This document shows positions 32,120 through 45,954 of a stretch of DNA of 55,735 bases, in pieces. The stretch is from Neolentinus lepideus HHB14362 ss-1 (taxonomy: Eukaryota; Basidiomycota; Agaricomycetes; Gloeophyllales; Gloeophyllaceae): assembly GCA_001632425.1 (NCBI GenBank), contig KV425552.1, positions 767,339 through 823,073 of the forward strand, written 5' to 3'. The position numbers were made by a program, and so were the translations under genes. Each line of letters begins with the position of its first letter. The first letter of the stretch is position 1. The notes beneath the pieces were generated by a model. That model was not told the DNA's origin and did no database searches. It was given only the letters and a program-made list of their open reading frames with translations.

Positions 32120-32320
32120 CATAAGTTCAAACAAGTTAGATCAAGTTCAGTAGAGTGAAGTGAGAGGACTACGCCTGCGAAGCTCGAAGTTAACTTGCAA
32201 GTTAACTGTGACAAATTAACTTGCATGTGAAAAGTTAACTTCAAGTTAGGCAAGTTACTTTTGTATGAGTCAAGTTAGCTCGAAAAGTTACTTTGGAAAG
32301 AGCCCACTTTGGACTGTTGA
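32120..32320. repeat. Dispersed TAACTTG/CAAGTTA-motif repeat, copy 2
   Basis: About ten copies of CAAGTTA, AAGTTAACTT or TAACTTG in both orientations, many inside the palindrome AAGTTAACTT. They end with CGAAAAGTTACTTTGG and GAGCCCACTTTGGA. The last two motifs also occur at 13417-13460. Dense short motifs in both orientations next to an element end resemble the subterminal transposase-binding arrays of CACTA or hAT elements. Confidence 0.5.
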
Positions 32321-32523
32321 TTGCTCTGTATGGACCCTGTGTCATGGCTCAATGAGTCACTCTCCACCCCTCTACCGCATAGTGTAACATGGATTCGAAT
32401 AACACGTATCCTCTTATCGTTTATATATTTAATGACTTGATACAATTCTAATCAAAGTTCTCGGTGTAATATCTAGTAGCAGTTCACAGGGTCCTTCACC
32501 CCCCTCTGCTTTTCGCTAAGTCC

Positions 32524-32531
32524 AATGTGAC
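32524..32531. repeat. hAT target-site duplication (AATGTGAC), left
   Basis: Perfect 8-base direct repeat with 33805-33812, the size made by hAT transposases. Confidence 0.85.
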
Positions 32532-33804
32532 TAGGGTTCGGGGAATTTGGGACGTGTAAATTACCTCGGTTATTTAACACATGTAATTTACAGGAAATTT
32601 ACCGGTAAATTTGGTCAGGTCCATANNNNNNNNNNNNNNNNNNNNNNNNNNNNNNNNNNNNNNNNNNNNNNNNNNNNNNNNNNNNNNNNNNNNNNNNNNN
32701 NNNNNNNNNNNNNNNNNNNNNNNNNNNNNNNNNNNNNNNNNNNNNNNNNNNNNNNNNNNNNNNNNNNNNNNNNNNNNNNNNNNNNNNNNNNNNNNNNNNN
32801 NNNNNNNNNNNNNNNNNNNNNNNNNNNNNNNNNNNNNNNNNNNNNNNNNNNNNNNNNNNNNNNNNNNNNNNNNNNNNNNNNNNNNNNNNNNNNNNNNNNN
32901 NNNNNNNNNNNNNNNNNNNNNNNNNNNNNNNNNNNNNNNNNNNNNNNNNNNNNNNNNNNNNNNNNNNNNNNNNNNNNNNNNNNNNNNNNNNNNNNNNNNN
33001 NNNNNNNNNNNNNNNNNNNNNNNNNNNNNNNNNNNNNNNNNNNNNNNNNNNNNNNNNNNNNNNNNNNNNNNNNNNNNNNNNNNNNNNNNNNNNNNNNNNN
33101 NNNNNNNNNNNNNNNNNNNNNNNNNNNNNNNNNNNNNNNNNNNNNNNNNNNNNNNNNNNNNNNNNNNNNNNNNNNNNNNNNNNNNNNNNNNNNNNNNNNN
33201 NNNNNNNNNNNNNNNNNNNNNNNNNNNNNNNNNNNNNNNNNNNNNNNNNNNNNNNNNNNNNNNNNNNNNNNNNNNNNNNNNNNNNNNNNNNNNNNNNNNN
33301 NNNNNNNNNNNNNNNNNNNNNNNNNNNNNNNNNNNNNNNNNNNNNNNNNNNNNNNNNNNNNNNNNNNNNNNNNNNNNNNNNNNNNNNNNNNNNNNNNNNN
33401 NNNNNNNNNNNNNNNNNNNNNNNNNNNNNNNNNNNNNNNNNNNNNNNNNNNNNNNNNNNNNNNNNNNNNNNNNNNNNNNNNNNNNNNNNNNNNNNNNNNN
33501 NNNNNNNNNNNNNNNNNNNNNNNNNNNNNNNNNNNNNNNNNNNNNNNNNNNNNNNNNNNNNNNNNNNNNNNNNNNNNNNNNNNNNNNNNNNNNNNATGGT
33601 AGAGCTCGCCAGCCTGTAATTTACATGCAAAATAGCCCTATTTTACGGGTTAATTAGCGTTAATTAACGCGGTCCGCTCCGGGGCTCCGCCCCGGACCCC
33701 GTTGGTAAATAACGGTCAATTACACCTATTAATTAGGCCTACGGCCTGCTGCTTCGTAAATTTCAACGGTCAATTAGATCCTGTCCCAATTTCCCCGAAC
33801 CATA
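32532..33804. mobile_element. hAT-type DNA transposon with unsequenced interior
   Basis: The left end reads TAGGGTTCGGGGAATTTGGG; the right end read backwards is TATGGTTCGGGGAAATTGGG. Over 22 bases 20 match, and the element is bounded by perfect 8-base duplications, the hAT hallmark. Both ends carry subterminal copies of short motifs, GTAAATTAC/GTAATTTAC on the left and CGGTCAATTA twice on the right (33713 and 33766), as transposase-binding sites do. A GC-rich hairpin (TCCGGGG-CTCCG-CCCCGGA) lies at about 33678-33698. The interior is N, so it cannot be said whether a transposase is present. If the gap length is real, 1273 bases is short and suggests a non-autonomous copy. Confidence 0.85.
32626..33595. 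other. Assembly gap (970 N)
   Basis: Run of 970 undetermined bases inside the hAT-type element. Frames predicted across it have no meaning. A repeated element interior is the likely reason for the gap. Confidence 0.99.
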
Positions 33805-33812
33805 AATGTGAC
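33805..33812. repeat. hAT target-site duplication (AATGTGAC), right
   Basis: Partner of 32524-32531. It ends 11 bases before the upstream ATG of the valyl-tRNA synthetase gene at 33824. Confidence 0.85.
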
Positions 33813-33823
33813 TCGGAAAGCGC

Positions 33824-36800
33824 ATGCTATATACGATCCGTCTGCATCGATTTCTCTTTCCTCCACGTTGTTTACCAAAACGATCTCCGACTTTCTTTTC
33901 ACGAACGATGGCGCAGACACCAAACGACCCGGTGTTGCAATCTGGTGAAGCAACACCCCTGCGGCAAGAAATTGAACCCAAGACGAAGAGCGGAGGTCAA
34001 ACTGTCCGAATTATGTTTACTGCACGCGATCTAATGTTGTCTATCATCAGCCAAGAAAGAGGCGAAGAGGCTGGAGAAAGAAGCAAAGCTTGCGGCAAAG
34101 ACTGCCAAGGTGGCGGCTGCGACACCTACCGGCGAGAAGAAAGCCAAGGCAGAGAAGGAGAAGAAGGAGGAGCTCCAGTTCGTGAACACTACGCCCAAGG
34201 GAGAGAAGAAGGGTACGGCCCAGTATCTGAAGATGAATTCTGTTAATCCATGTTATGCTAGATCTCTCTCAGCCCATGTCCAGCACCGGCTACAACCCTA
34301 TTGAAGTCGAGGCAGCTTGGTACGACTGGTGGGATGCGCAAGGGTTCTTTACCCCTCAGCTAACTCAGGACGCCAAGATCAAGCCGGAAGATCGTTTCGT
34401 GATTGCCTTTCCCCCGCCGAATGTCACTGGATCCCTCCACATCGGTCATGGCCTGACCATCGCTATCCAGGATACCTTGGTCCGATGGTAAGTAGTTCGC
34501 TGCTCATATGATGCAGTGATCTAAGGTGATGTAGGAATCGTATGCTCGGGAAGACTACACTCTGGATTCCCGGCTTCGATCACGCCGGTATTTCCACACA
34601 ATCCGTGGTCGAACGCAGGCTCTTCAAGTCGTCGGGTAAGACGCGTCACGACCTTGGACGCGACAAGTTCGTCGAGACCGTTTACGAGTGGAAAACCGAG
34701 TAAGTCGCTGGATCACCATCGTCCAAGGCATACACGAATAAGCGAAAAGCTACCAGGCGCGAATTACGAACCAGATGCGCCGGTTGGGAGGTAGCTTCGA
34801 CTGGTCCAGGGTTGCCTTCACTATGGATGAAGTCAGTTCAGTTACTTGGAACTTTGACAATGACTGATTGACCGGTCGCAGAATTTGTCAAAGGCGGTAA
34901 TTGAGAACTTCTGTCGGCTGCATGAAGACGGGATCCTATACCGTGCCAACCGCCTCGTCAATTGGTGTGTGCGTTTAAACACGACGCTGTCTAATCTTGA
35001 GGTACCCCGTGCCTAAGTTAAAAAAATGTTATGTAACTTTAACAGCGGTCTTTTAGGTGGACCAGAAGCAGCTCACTGGTCGGACGTTGCTGAACGTACC
35101 GGGATACGATGCTAAGGAGAAGTTCGAGTTCGGCGCGATCACGTCGTTTGCGTACCTCATCGAAAATTCAGGTGAGGTGTGAACACGCCATGTATAGGAA
35201 TTCGTGTAACAGGAAATCCCAGACGAGAAGATCATCGTCGCGACCACGCGTCCGGAGACGATGCTCGGTGATACCGCCATCGCTGTTCACCCGGACGACT
35301 CGCGTTACAAGGTGCGCATCCGCTGTTCTCCTAAGGCTGACAGAATACTAACATTGACTTTACTTCCAGCATCTTCACGGAAAATTCGCGGTGCACCCTT
35401 TCCTCGACCGCCGCATCCCCATCATCACAGACTCGATCGTGGTCGACATGGCCTTTGGTACCGGTGCCGTCAAGATCACACCCGCGCACGACCCGAACGA
35501 CTACGAAGTCGGGAAACGGCATGATTTGGAGTTTATCAATATCCTGAATGATGATGGGACGTTCAATGCGAACGCCGGCCCTAAGTTCCAGGTGAGCTGA
35601 AAGGAGGAGGAGGATGAAGTGAAATGGTGCTAATGACAAGAAGGGCATGAAACGGTTCCATGCGAGGGTGGCGGTTATTGATGCGTTGAAGGAAAAGGGC
35701 CTGTTCGTGGATGTCAAGGATAACCCTATGACCATTCCTATCTGCAGGTAAGCAGGACTTACCTCCACGACTGTGGTGCTATCATGTTCAACGATTTCGC
35801 AGCAAATCGGGCGATATCATCGAGCCCGTACTGAAGCCGCAGTGGTGGGTGAACTGCAAGCCCTTGGCTGAAAAGGCGCTGAAGGTCTGTTCTTCTGTCC
35901 AGACGGTGCAATCTCTATGAACTGATACTCGTCGAAGCACACTCGAGCCGGAGAGCTGACGATCAACCCGAAGCTGTCCGAAAATGAGTGGTACCGTTGG
36001 CTAGAGGACATTCAGGACTGGTGTATCTCCCGCCAGCTTTGGTGGGGTCACCGGTGTCCGGCGTATTTCGTTCGCATTGAGGGCATTGAACAGGACGTGA
36101 GTCTCCCGAATTTTGACACAGTTATCGAATCTGATTCAAGTCGGTAACAGAGCAACGACGGAAAATGGTGGGTCGTAGGTAGAACCGTGGACCAGGCTGC
36201 CGAGCGTGCCAAGAAGCTTGCCGATGGGAAGCCCTTTACTCTGGAGCAGGATGAGGACGTGCTAGATACATGGTTCTCCTCTGGTCTTTGGCCCTTTTCT
36301 ACTTTGGGTTGGCCGGACAACGTGAGTTTATACGAAATATCCATGGTTTAGTACATCTAATACACCTCTAAGCAGACTGAGGATTTCCGTACCTTCTACC
36401 CAACATCCCTACTCGAGACGGGCTGGGACATCCTGTTCTTCTGGGTAGCCCGCATGGTCATCCTAGGTCTGCACCTTACCGGGAAAATGCCTTTTAACGA
36501 GGTTCTGTGCCACGCCATGATTCGTGACGCTCACGGCCGGAAAATGAGCAAGTCGCTCGGGAATGTCATTGACCCGCTCGACGTCATCACAGGTCTCCCG
36601 CTCGAGGACTTACACCAAAAGCTGTACGAAGGTAACTTAGACGAGAAAGAGATCCAAAAGGCGAAGTTGGGTCAAAAGAAAGACTTTCCGAAGGGTATTC
36701 CGCAGTGCGGGACGGATGGACTTCGTTTCGCACTATGTGCCTACAGCGGTGGAGGTCGTGACATCAACTTGGACATCCTTCGAGTGGAAGGGTACAGGAA

Positions 36801-38070
36801 GTTTTGTAATAAGGTTTTCAATGCGACCAAGTTTGTCATGCTCAAGCTTGATGAAGAGTTCGTTCCTCTGCCAACTGCCAAGGTCTGTGGTTCTTGTGTC
36901 TAGACAATGTACGGTACTGAACCTCTCTGAACAGCCTACTGGCAAAGAGACCCTCGTCGAGAAGTGGATATTCCACAAGCTGAACTTCGCCGCGCAGGAG
37001 CTTAACCGGTATCTCGGCGAACGCAACTTCATGCTGGCCACGACAGCTGTGTACAACTTCTGGCTTTATGAATTATGCGACGTCTACATTGTAAGTGAGC
37101 CCCTATACTCCACGGATTTGGGTCTAACTTCAGTATAGGAAGTGATGAAACCCATGACGGAGCCGTCTGCGTCCCCCGAGACGCGCAAGGCAGCACAGCA
37201 GACTCTGTACACTTGCCTGGACTACGGACTTCGACTCCTTCACCCGTTCATGCCGTTCGTGACTGAGGAGCTATGGCAGCGTCTGCCGCGCCGGCCTAAT
37301 GACCCCACGCCCTCGATCATGGTCTCGTCTTATCCTGTCTATGTGAGAGCGATTGACCCCTCTTGTTGAGAAATTCCTTACCGTGTGAGTGATCCAGGAT
37401 AAAGACTTCGTCTTTGAAGTCGCGGATAAGGACTTCAACCTTATTTTCGATGCCATCAAGGAGGGAAGGTCCCTGGCAGCATCCTATAGCTTGCAGAAAG
37501 ACATTCAGTGTAAGTGGCAAGCCCCATTATGAAGGCTCAGCTAAAACCGCCTTGCACAGTTTTTGTCCACTGCCAGACTGACCAGGAGGCAGCCCTCTTT
37601 GAGTCGCAAAAGGACACCATTCAGACTTTGACCAAGGGCTGCAAGTCGGTGAAGGTTGTGCGCACCGTCGAAGAGATAACGCCAGGATGTGGATCTGGCG
37701 TGCTCTCGCCCACTATCGCTCTACACGTCCTTGTCAGAGTACGTAATATTTCATACAAATCGAACAGACCTGAGTGATGAAGGTCCGTTGTCATCAGGGC
37801 CTCGTCGACCTTGACGCGGAAATTGCCAAGTGCGAGAAGAAGATCAACTTGGCACAACTGAACCTGGACAAGGTGAAGAAAATAGAGTCTGCGCCCAACT
37901 ATGAAAACACTGTGCCAGCTGACGTTCGTCTTGCGAACGAGGAGAAGGTACACTTTCTTCACTTTCAGATCAATCAGCATCTCCTCACCTCTGTTTTGCA
38001 GAGGAAAACGTGCGTGGCGGAAATTGCTGCATTAGAATTGTCAAAGGATATGTTCGCGAAGTTAAAGTAA
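33824..38070 (+). CDS. VAS1: Valyl-tRNA synthetase, probably mitochondrial and cytosolic forms
   Basis: Class I synthetase that charges tRNA-Val with ATP. Two in-frame starts are seen: 33824, adding [20 protein letters not shown] and a further eight residues that are basic, without acids and like a mitochondrial import signal; and 33908 ([11 protein letters not shown]), like a cytosolic start. A Lys/Ala/Glu-rich N-terminal helix follows. The catalytic core has [35 protein letters not shown] (HIGH) and [10 protein letters not shown] (KMSKS, about 36540), with the editing domain between them. The anticodon-binding domain and a C-terminal coiled coil ([17 protein letters not shown]) end at the stop at 38068-38070. 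The gene has many short introns. Yeast VAS1 makes both forms from one gene by alternative starts, so the arrangement is expected. The hAT element ends 19 bases before the first ATG. Confidence 0.93.
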
Positions 38071-38584
38071 TCTAATCTGTCATGTACATCCCACCCTTTC
38101 CTGGTTGTAACTGCCCTAGAGTTAGATGTATCTATGTCGGGCTTCTGCCGTTTGCGTCCGGATCTGTTCCTGCTTGCCCGTCACTTTTCGTATTCGTGTC
38201 GCCTTGTTGTACAGCCTTGCAGACTGTACAAAGCATACATGCAAGCCGTTCTTCCGTAATATAGGTCCATATGAAATGTTCCTTTACCTGCTACAATGAT
38301 CATTTTATTCTCTCGATTTCTTGGCAACCCAATGCGACGCGAATTTCAAGGTTATATCTGCGCCATATCATCGTGTCTAAACTACCTATCTTTCTACGCA
38401 AGTAGTCACCACGCAGGGCTCTCAGACATTTGAAATAGTCTAGTGAAACGAAGATCTGGTAGGCTGTTTATAAGTTGTTGGTTATAGCACGCGAGGTGAG
38501 TTCCCCGCTGTTCACATGTTCAGTGGGGTTCTAACGGAGATGTAGTGAAGCCATACTTTTCTATCCTCTGGACATCGTGAACAT
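38071..38584. other. Intergenic region, valyl-tRNA synthetase to ASXH gene
   Basis: 514 bases in tandem orientation with no open frame of note. It should hold the 3' end signals of the synthetase gene and the promoter of the next gene. Confidence 0.5.
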
Positions 38585-39883
38585 ATGACCGAGGAGACTG
38601 ATAGCGCGCGACCGAAGCGCTCTGCTCGTGCACCGAATCGTTTTGGAGAGGGCCCCAGCACTGTTGCTACTCGTCCATCACAAGCGCAGGCCACTACTAG
38701 CCGCTTAACGCGTACTATAGACCCAGTGCAGCAGCTGCAGACGCTTCTAACAAGCCCTAAGAGCGCTCTCACCCAAGTGGACATAACCGTGCGTAACTCT
38801 TTCATACAGGGCGTCGATTCTGGTCGCGAATGTCGAGGCGCCTCAGGACATCTTCAATGCGGGTACATGGGATATGCTGCCCGAGGAGGCGCGAGCACGG
38901 CTCTGTTCCCTTCTCCCCCCCACAGCCTTCGCGGGATTCGTGCCGACCATCGACCCGATGCACTCGTCGCGCACGCAGCACGTCTTCTCTGACTCGAACC
39001 CTCAAGATATTGAGGTAGACACGGAAGCGCCCGCCCCGGCTGTGTCTCTCGACATGCTGGACACCTCTGTCTTTACCGACGGGCACTTCCTAGCCGCTGC
39101 ACGCACTTTCCAGGACCACGTGTACACTGGCTGGATGGCGGACACGCACAAGGAAAAGGTCAAAACGTACGAGACTGGAGTACAGGACGGTGTCCTGCAT
39201 GCACCATGGAAGGACGAAGTCTGGGAGAGGGACCATACCTCTTCAGGGAACACCGAGCAGCCTCCCGCAGCCTCGTCACAGCAGTCTGAAGCTTCGGCTC
39301 GCGCAGGGTATGCTCTTCCTTTTCGATCCTCTATGCTCGCTGTAGTCACACTCCGACAGGGACGCTGCGGAACTGAAGTTGGCTGACCTCGCCAAGAATG
39401 GCGTGATCAAGACGGGAGATGTCCTTGTATACAAGCGGACATTTTCGCAACTGGACACGATCGTGGAGAAAGACGTAATCGTAGGTACCTCCAGAATGGT
39501 GCATTGGGTGTCTCTCGACGTTTCAAAATTAGATTCAGTCCATCCACCCCAAGAACTACTCTGTCACTGTGTTGATCCAGCCTGGCACTGCAAGAGAACT
39601 ACCGCCCGAGCTGTTACGAGTCGACCCGCCTGACCCAGATGCACCAACGAAGACTATGACAGTCACCAGTCCCAATATGCTAGAGAACGGGATCCTTGAC
39701 GTGGATGGGAGGGTGGAGAGGGGTAGAAGACCGAACGGAAACGCCTGGAAATCTCTCAGTGTGTGGCGTTGGCGACAGCATCCAGAGGGCGACTTGGATA
39801 TGCTAGCGTTCTTGGAGCGCGGTGGGAGAGAGAACCACGGGACTCTATTCTACTTACGGGGCTGTTACTATCATGACAGGTAA
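38585..39883 (+). CDS. Probable chromatin protein with ASXH (DEUBAD-like) and RAMA domains
   Basis: The N-terminus is MTEETDSARPKRSARAPNRF, a basic low-complexity opening. From about 38740 the reading TSPKSALTQVDIT, then FNAGTWDMLPEEARARLCSL, FVPTID and FTDGHFLAAARTFQDHVYTG fits the Asx-homology (ASXH) domain. In animals that domain binds and activates the BAP1/Calypso deubiquitinase of PR-DUB. The C-terminal part, LADLAKNGVIKTGDVLVYKR, then NGILDVDGRVERG and NAWKSLSVWRWR, resembles the RAMA domain, predicted to sense modified DNA. Introns at about 39308-39360 and 39480-39530 splice cleanly. Near 38790-38810 the frame changes across an intron-like stretch ending in CAG that I could not join in phase, so that exon border is unsure. 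Stop at 39881-39883, unless the GGTAAG there is a donor. Domain calls are from memory of consensus. Confidence 0.65.
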
Positions 39884-40399
39884 GCGCTTCTGCACCATCT
39901 CCAGAGCAAGACACCTGGTTGGTACTTGTAAGGGGGTCGCGCGCAAATTTTCTCTACCAACTTACTCGTTTTGTATATGTTGCACGATGGAGAAAGGCTT
40001 GAGCTTTCTTGAAATTTTGAAACTTCAGTTTATCACTATACTCGCGACCCTGTGTAGCGCGAATCTTGATTGGATTCACGTGAACAGGGTCGCGAGTTGC
40101 CATCGTCTTCGTCAATGCTAGGGACAGAGCGTCGACCGGCATTATTCTCTATTCACAGGAGACATCGGAACGACATGCGAGTCCTTTCCCTGCATGAGTT
40201 GGTCCGTCCCAGCTCTCTACACACTGCCGTCTGGATCACAGTGCTGCGCACGGTAGATCGCAGCATGGAACGCATCACCATGGATGGCATTGAACGCATG
40301 TTGCGCCGCAGTCGTTCTCTGACTCGCAGTCGAATATTTAAACCATGAACGAGAAAATATGGTCTTCACTGACCTGCGCCGTGCAACGCACCAGCAATC
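39884..40399. other. Spacer with a strong hairpin
   Basis: No gene recognised. It contains a 58-base inverted repeat at 40040-40097, listed separately. An open frame at about 40070-40348 has no features. Confidence 0.4.
40040..40097. repeat. Long hairpin, 14-base perfect arms
   Basis: ACTCGCGACCCTGT (40040-40053) and its exact reverse complement ACAGGGTCGCGAGT (40084-40097) flank a 30-base loop. The loop holds a second short stem, GAATC/GATTC. It could form a cruciform or an RNA stem-loop if transcribed. Confidence 0.7.
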
Positions 40400-41502
40400 A
40401 TGATCCAGCCCAAATTCAGAGTCGCCGTCAGTGTATGTGTAAGTGTTCTACAATTGTTACGCCCATGATGACTCTGCCGTGTTTAGTGGTGGCGGAATAG
40501 CTTGCCTTGTATGCGCAGTTACACTCTCTAAAGCTTCCGACATTGAAGTCGATGTCTACGGAGCTGCGCACCAGTTCTCTGCAGCTGGCGCAGGCATTGC
40601 GATGTGGCCGCGCCTGTGGAAGGTTATGAAAGTGCTGGGACTTGCGCAGAGTCTCGCAGAGGTGGCAAGGTAAGTATCGTCCATTGACGCTGTTGGTCTG
40701 ATTCGAACAAGCTAGGCAGGATCGCTTGCATATCATGTGTGGAAATCAGATTTGCCAGAAGGCATCAGCTTTTACGATATCCGGGGCGAAGGTACGGATA
40801 GAGCACACACTTCAGGACAACACGGCTGTGTCGTACCGTAGGCGGCTTGAAGACTTTGCATCGAGGCTGACTTTCAGCAAGTCCTACTGAGGCATATCCC
40901 ACCGTCATGCAAGACACATCTCCTAAAGCGTCTCATCACTATTGAGGAGATGAGGAGCCGGAATCCTCAGACCTCCCTGTATCATTAAATTTCGAGGACG
41001 GGACCACGGCCACTTGCGATCTGCTTTTGGGCGCCGACGGAGTCAAATCCGTCGTGAGGGCCTCCATCTTCGGCTCTCGTGCGCTATGGCAGAAGGGAAG
41101 GAACAGGTCGCCGAGGATCTACTGCGCTATGTTGATCCGATTTAGAGCGGAAGTCTCGCGTGTCGTGGTCTAGTTACGAGGGAGCAGGTAGTAGAACGAG
41201 ACCCGGAGCAGAGTCCGCGCGACGCATCTATGATCAAGTTTGACGACCTCTCGCCAACTCCGTTCTAGAGAGCTCAAGAAAGGCGGGTCTGCTGCTTCTC
41301 TGGCTTCACAGAGGAGGATGTCATGCAAGCACTGGGATCGGACGGTAACGGCTGATATGACATGAATGCCTTGCGACGACTGGGCAACACCATAGTCACA
41401 CTCCAGGAATGGTTCTGGAAGAAGCCTGTAGAACATGACAGGAAACTCGCATTGGAAGTGTGGGAGGAGCGAGTGTCTGCTCAGGCGGCGCCGAAGATCT
41501 GA
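40400..41502 (+). pseudogene. Broken FAD monooxygenase, paralogue of the 8.5-10.3 kb gene
   Basis: Starts like a gene (MIQPKFRVAV, then GGGIACLVCAVTLSK after an intron-like stretch). It continues through IEVDVYGAAHQFSAAGAGIA, DLPEGISFYDIRGEG, FQQVLLRHIPPSCKT, CDLLLGADGVKSVVRAS and GSLACRGLVTREQ. It then jumps to FTEEDVMQALG and ALRRLGNTIVTLQEWFWKKP. Stops and frame changes occur near 40950-40990, 41144 and 41355. Everything between the TREQ block and the C-terminal helix is gone, including the GD motif that holds FAD, so no active enzyme is possible. The surviving blocks match the intact copy closely. It lies about 30 kb from that copy, in opposite orientation. Confidence 0.85.
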
Positions 41503-41884
41503 AGGTTAGGTACCCTGTCGATGTACAGACGTACTTTCACTGATTTACGGGTGGTCAACTATTATATTAGTGCGATCACTACATGAACACACAGATGTTT
41601 ATCTCGAGATTACAACTGTGCAAAGAAAGCGGGATATAGTAGATAGCTGAGGGAGCCAGCGACAGTAGTGACCTTGCAATCGAAAGTATATTGAAGGCAG
41701 ACTGTTCGAAGTGGTGGCTGCAGAGGCTACGTGCGTGCATAAGTGTCTTCTCTAAGGCAAGACGATAATTTAATGTTGTACACAGTAACTTTCCAAAGAG
41801 TATGATAGCGAATAAACAATCACGAAACACGAACATTCATAACGACTGTACAGTAAGGCAAAATCAACCACGATGGTAACAAGA
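41503..41884. other. Short convergent spacer, no gene
   Basis: 382 bases between the end of the monooxygenase pseudogene (+) and the stop of the JmjC gene (-). Nothing recognised beyond probable 3' end signals. Confidence 0.45.

Positions 41885-45954
<4,070 letters not shown>

Noticed and set aside
32547..33657. Open frames of about 340-350 codons across the gap
   Set aside because: They consist almost wholly of N and exist only because a gap contains no stop.
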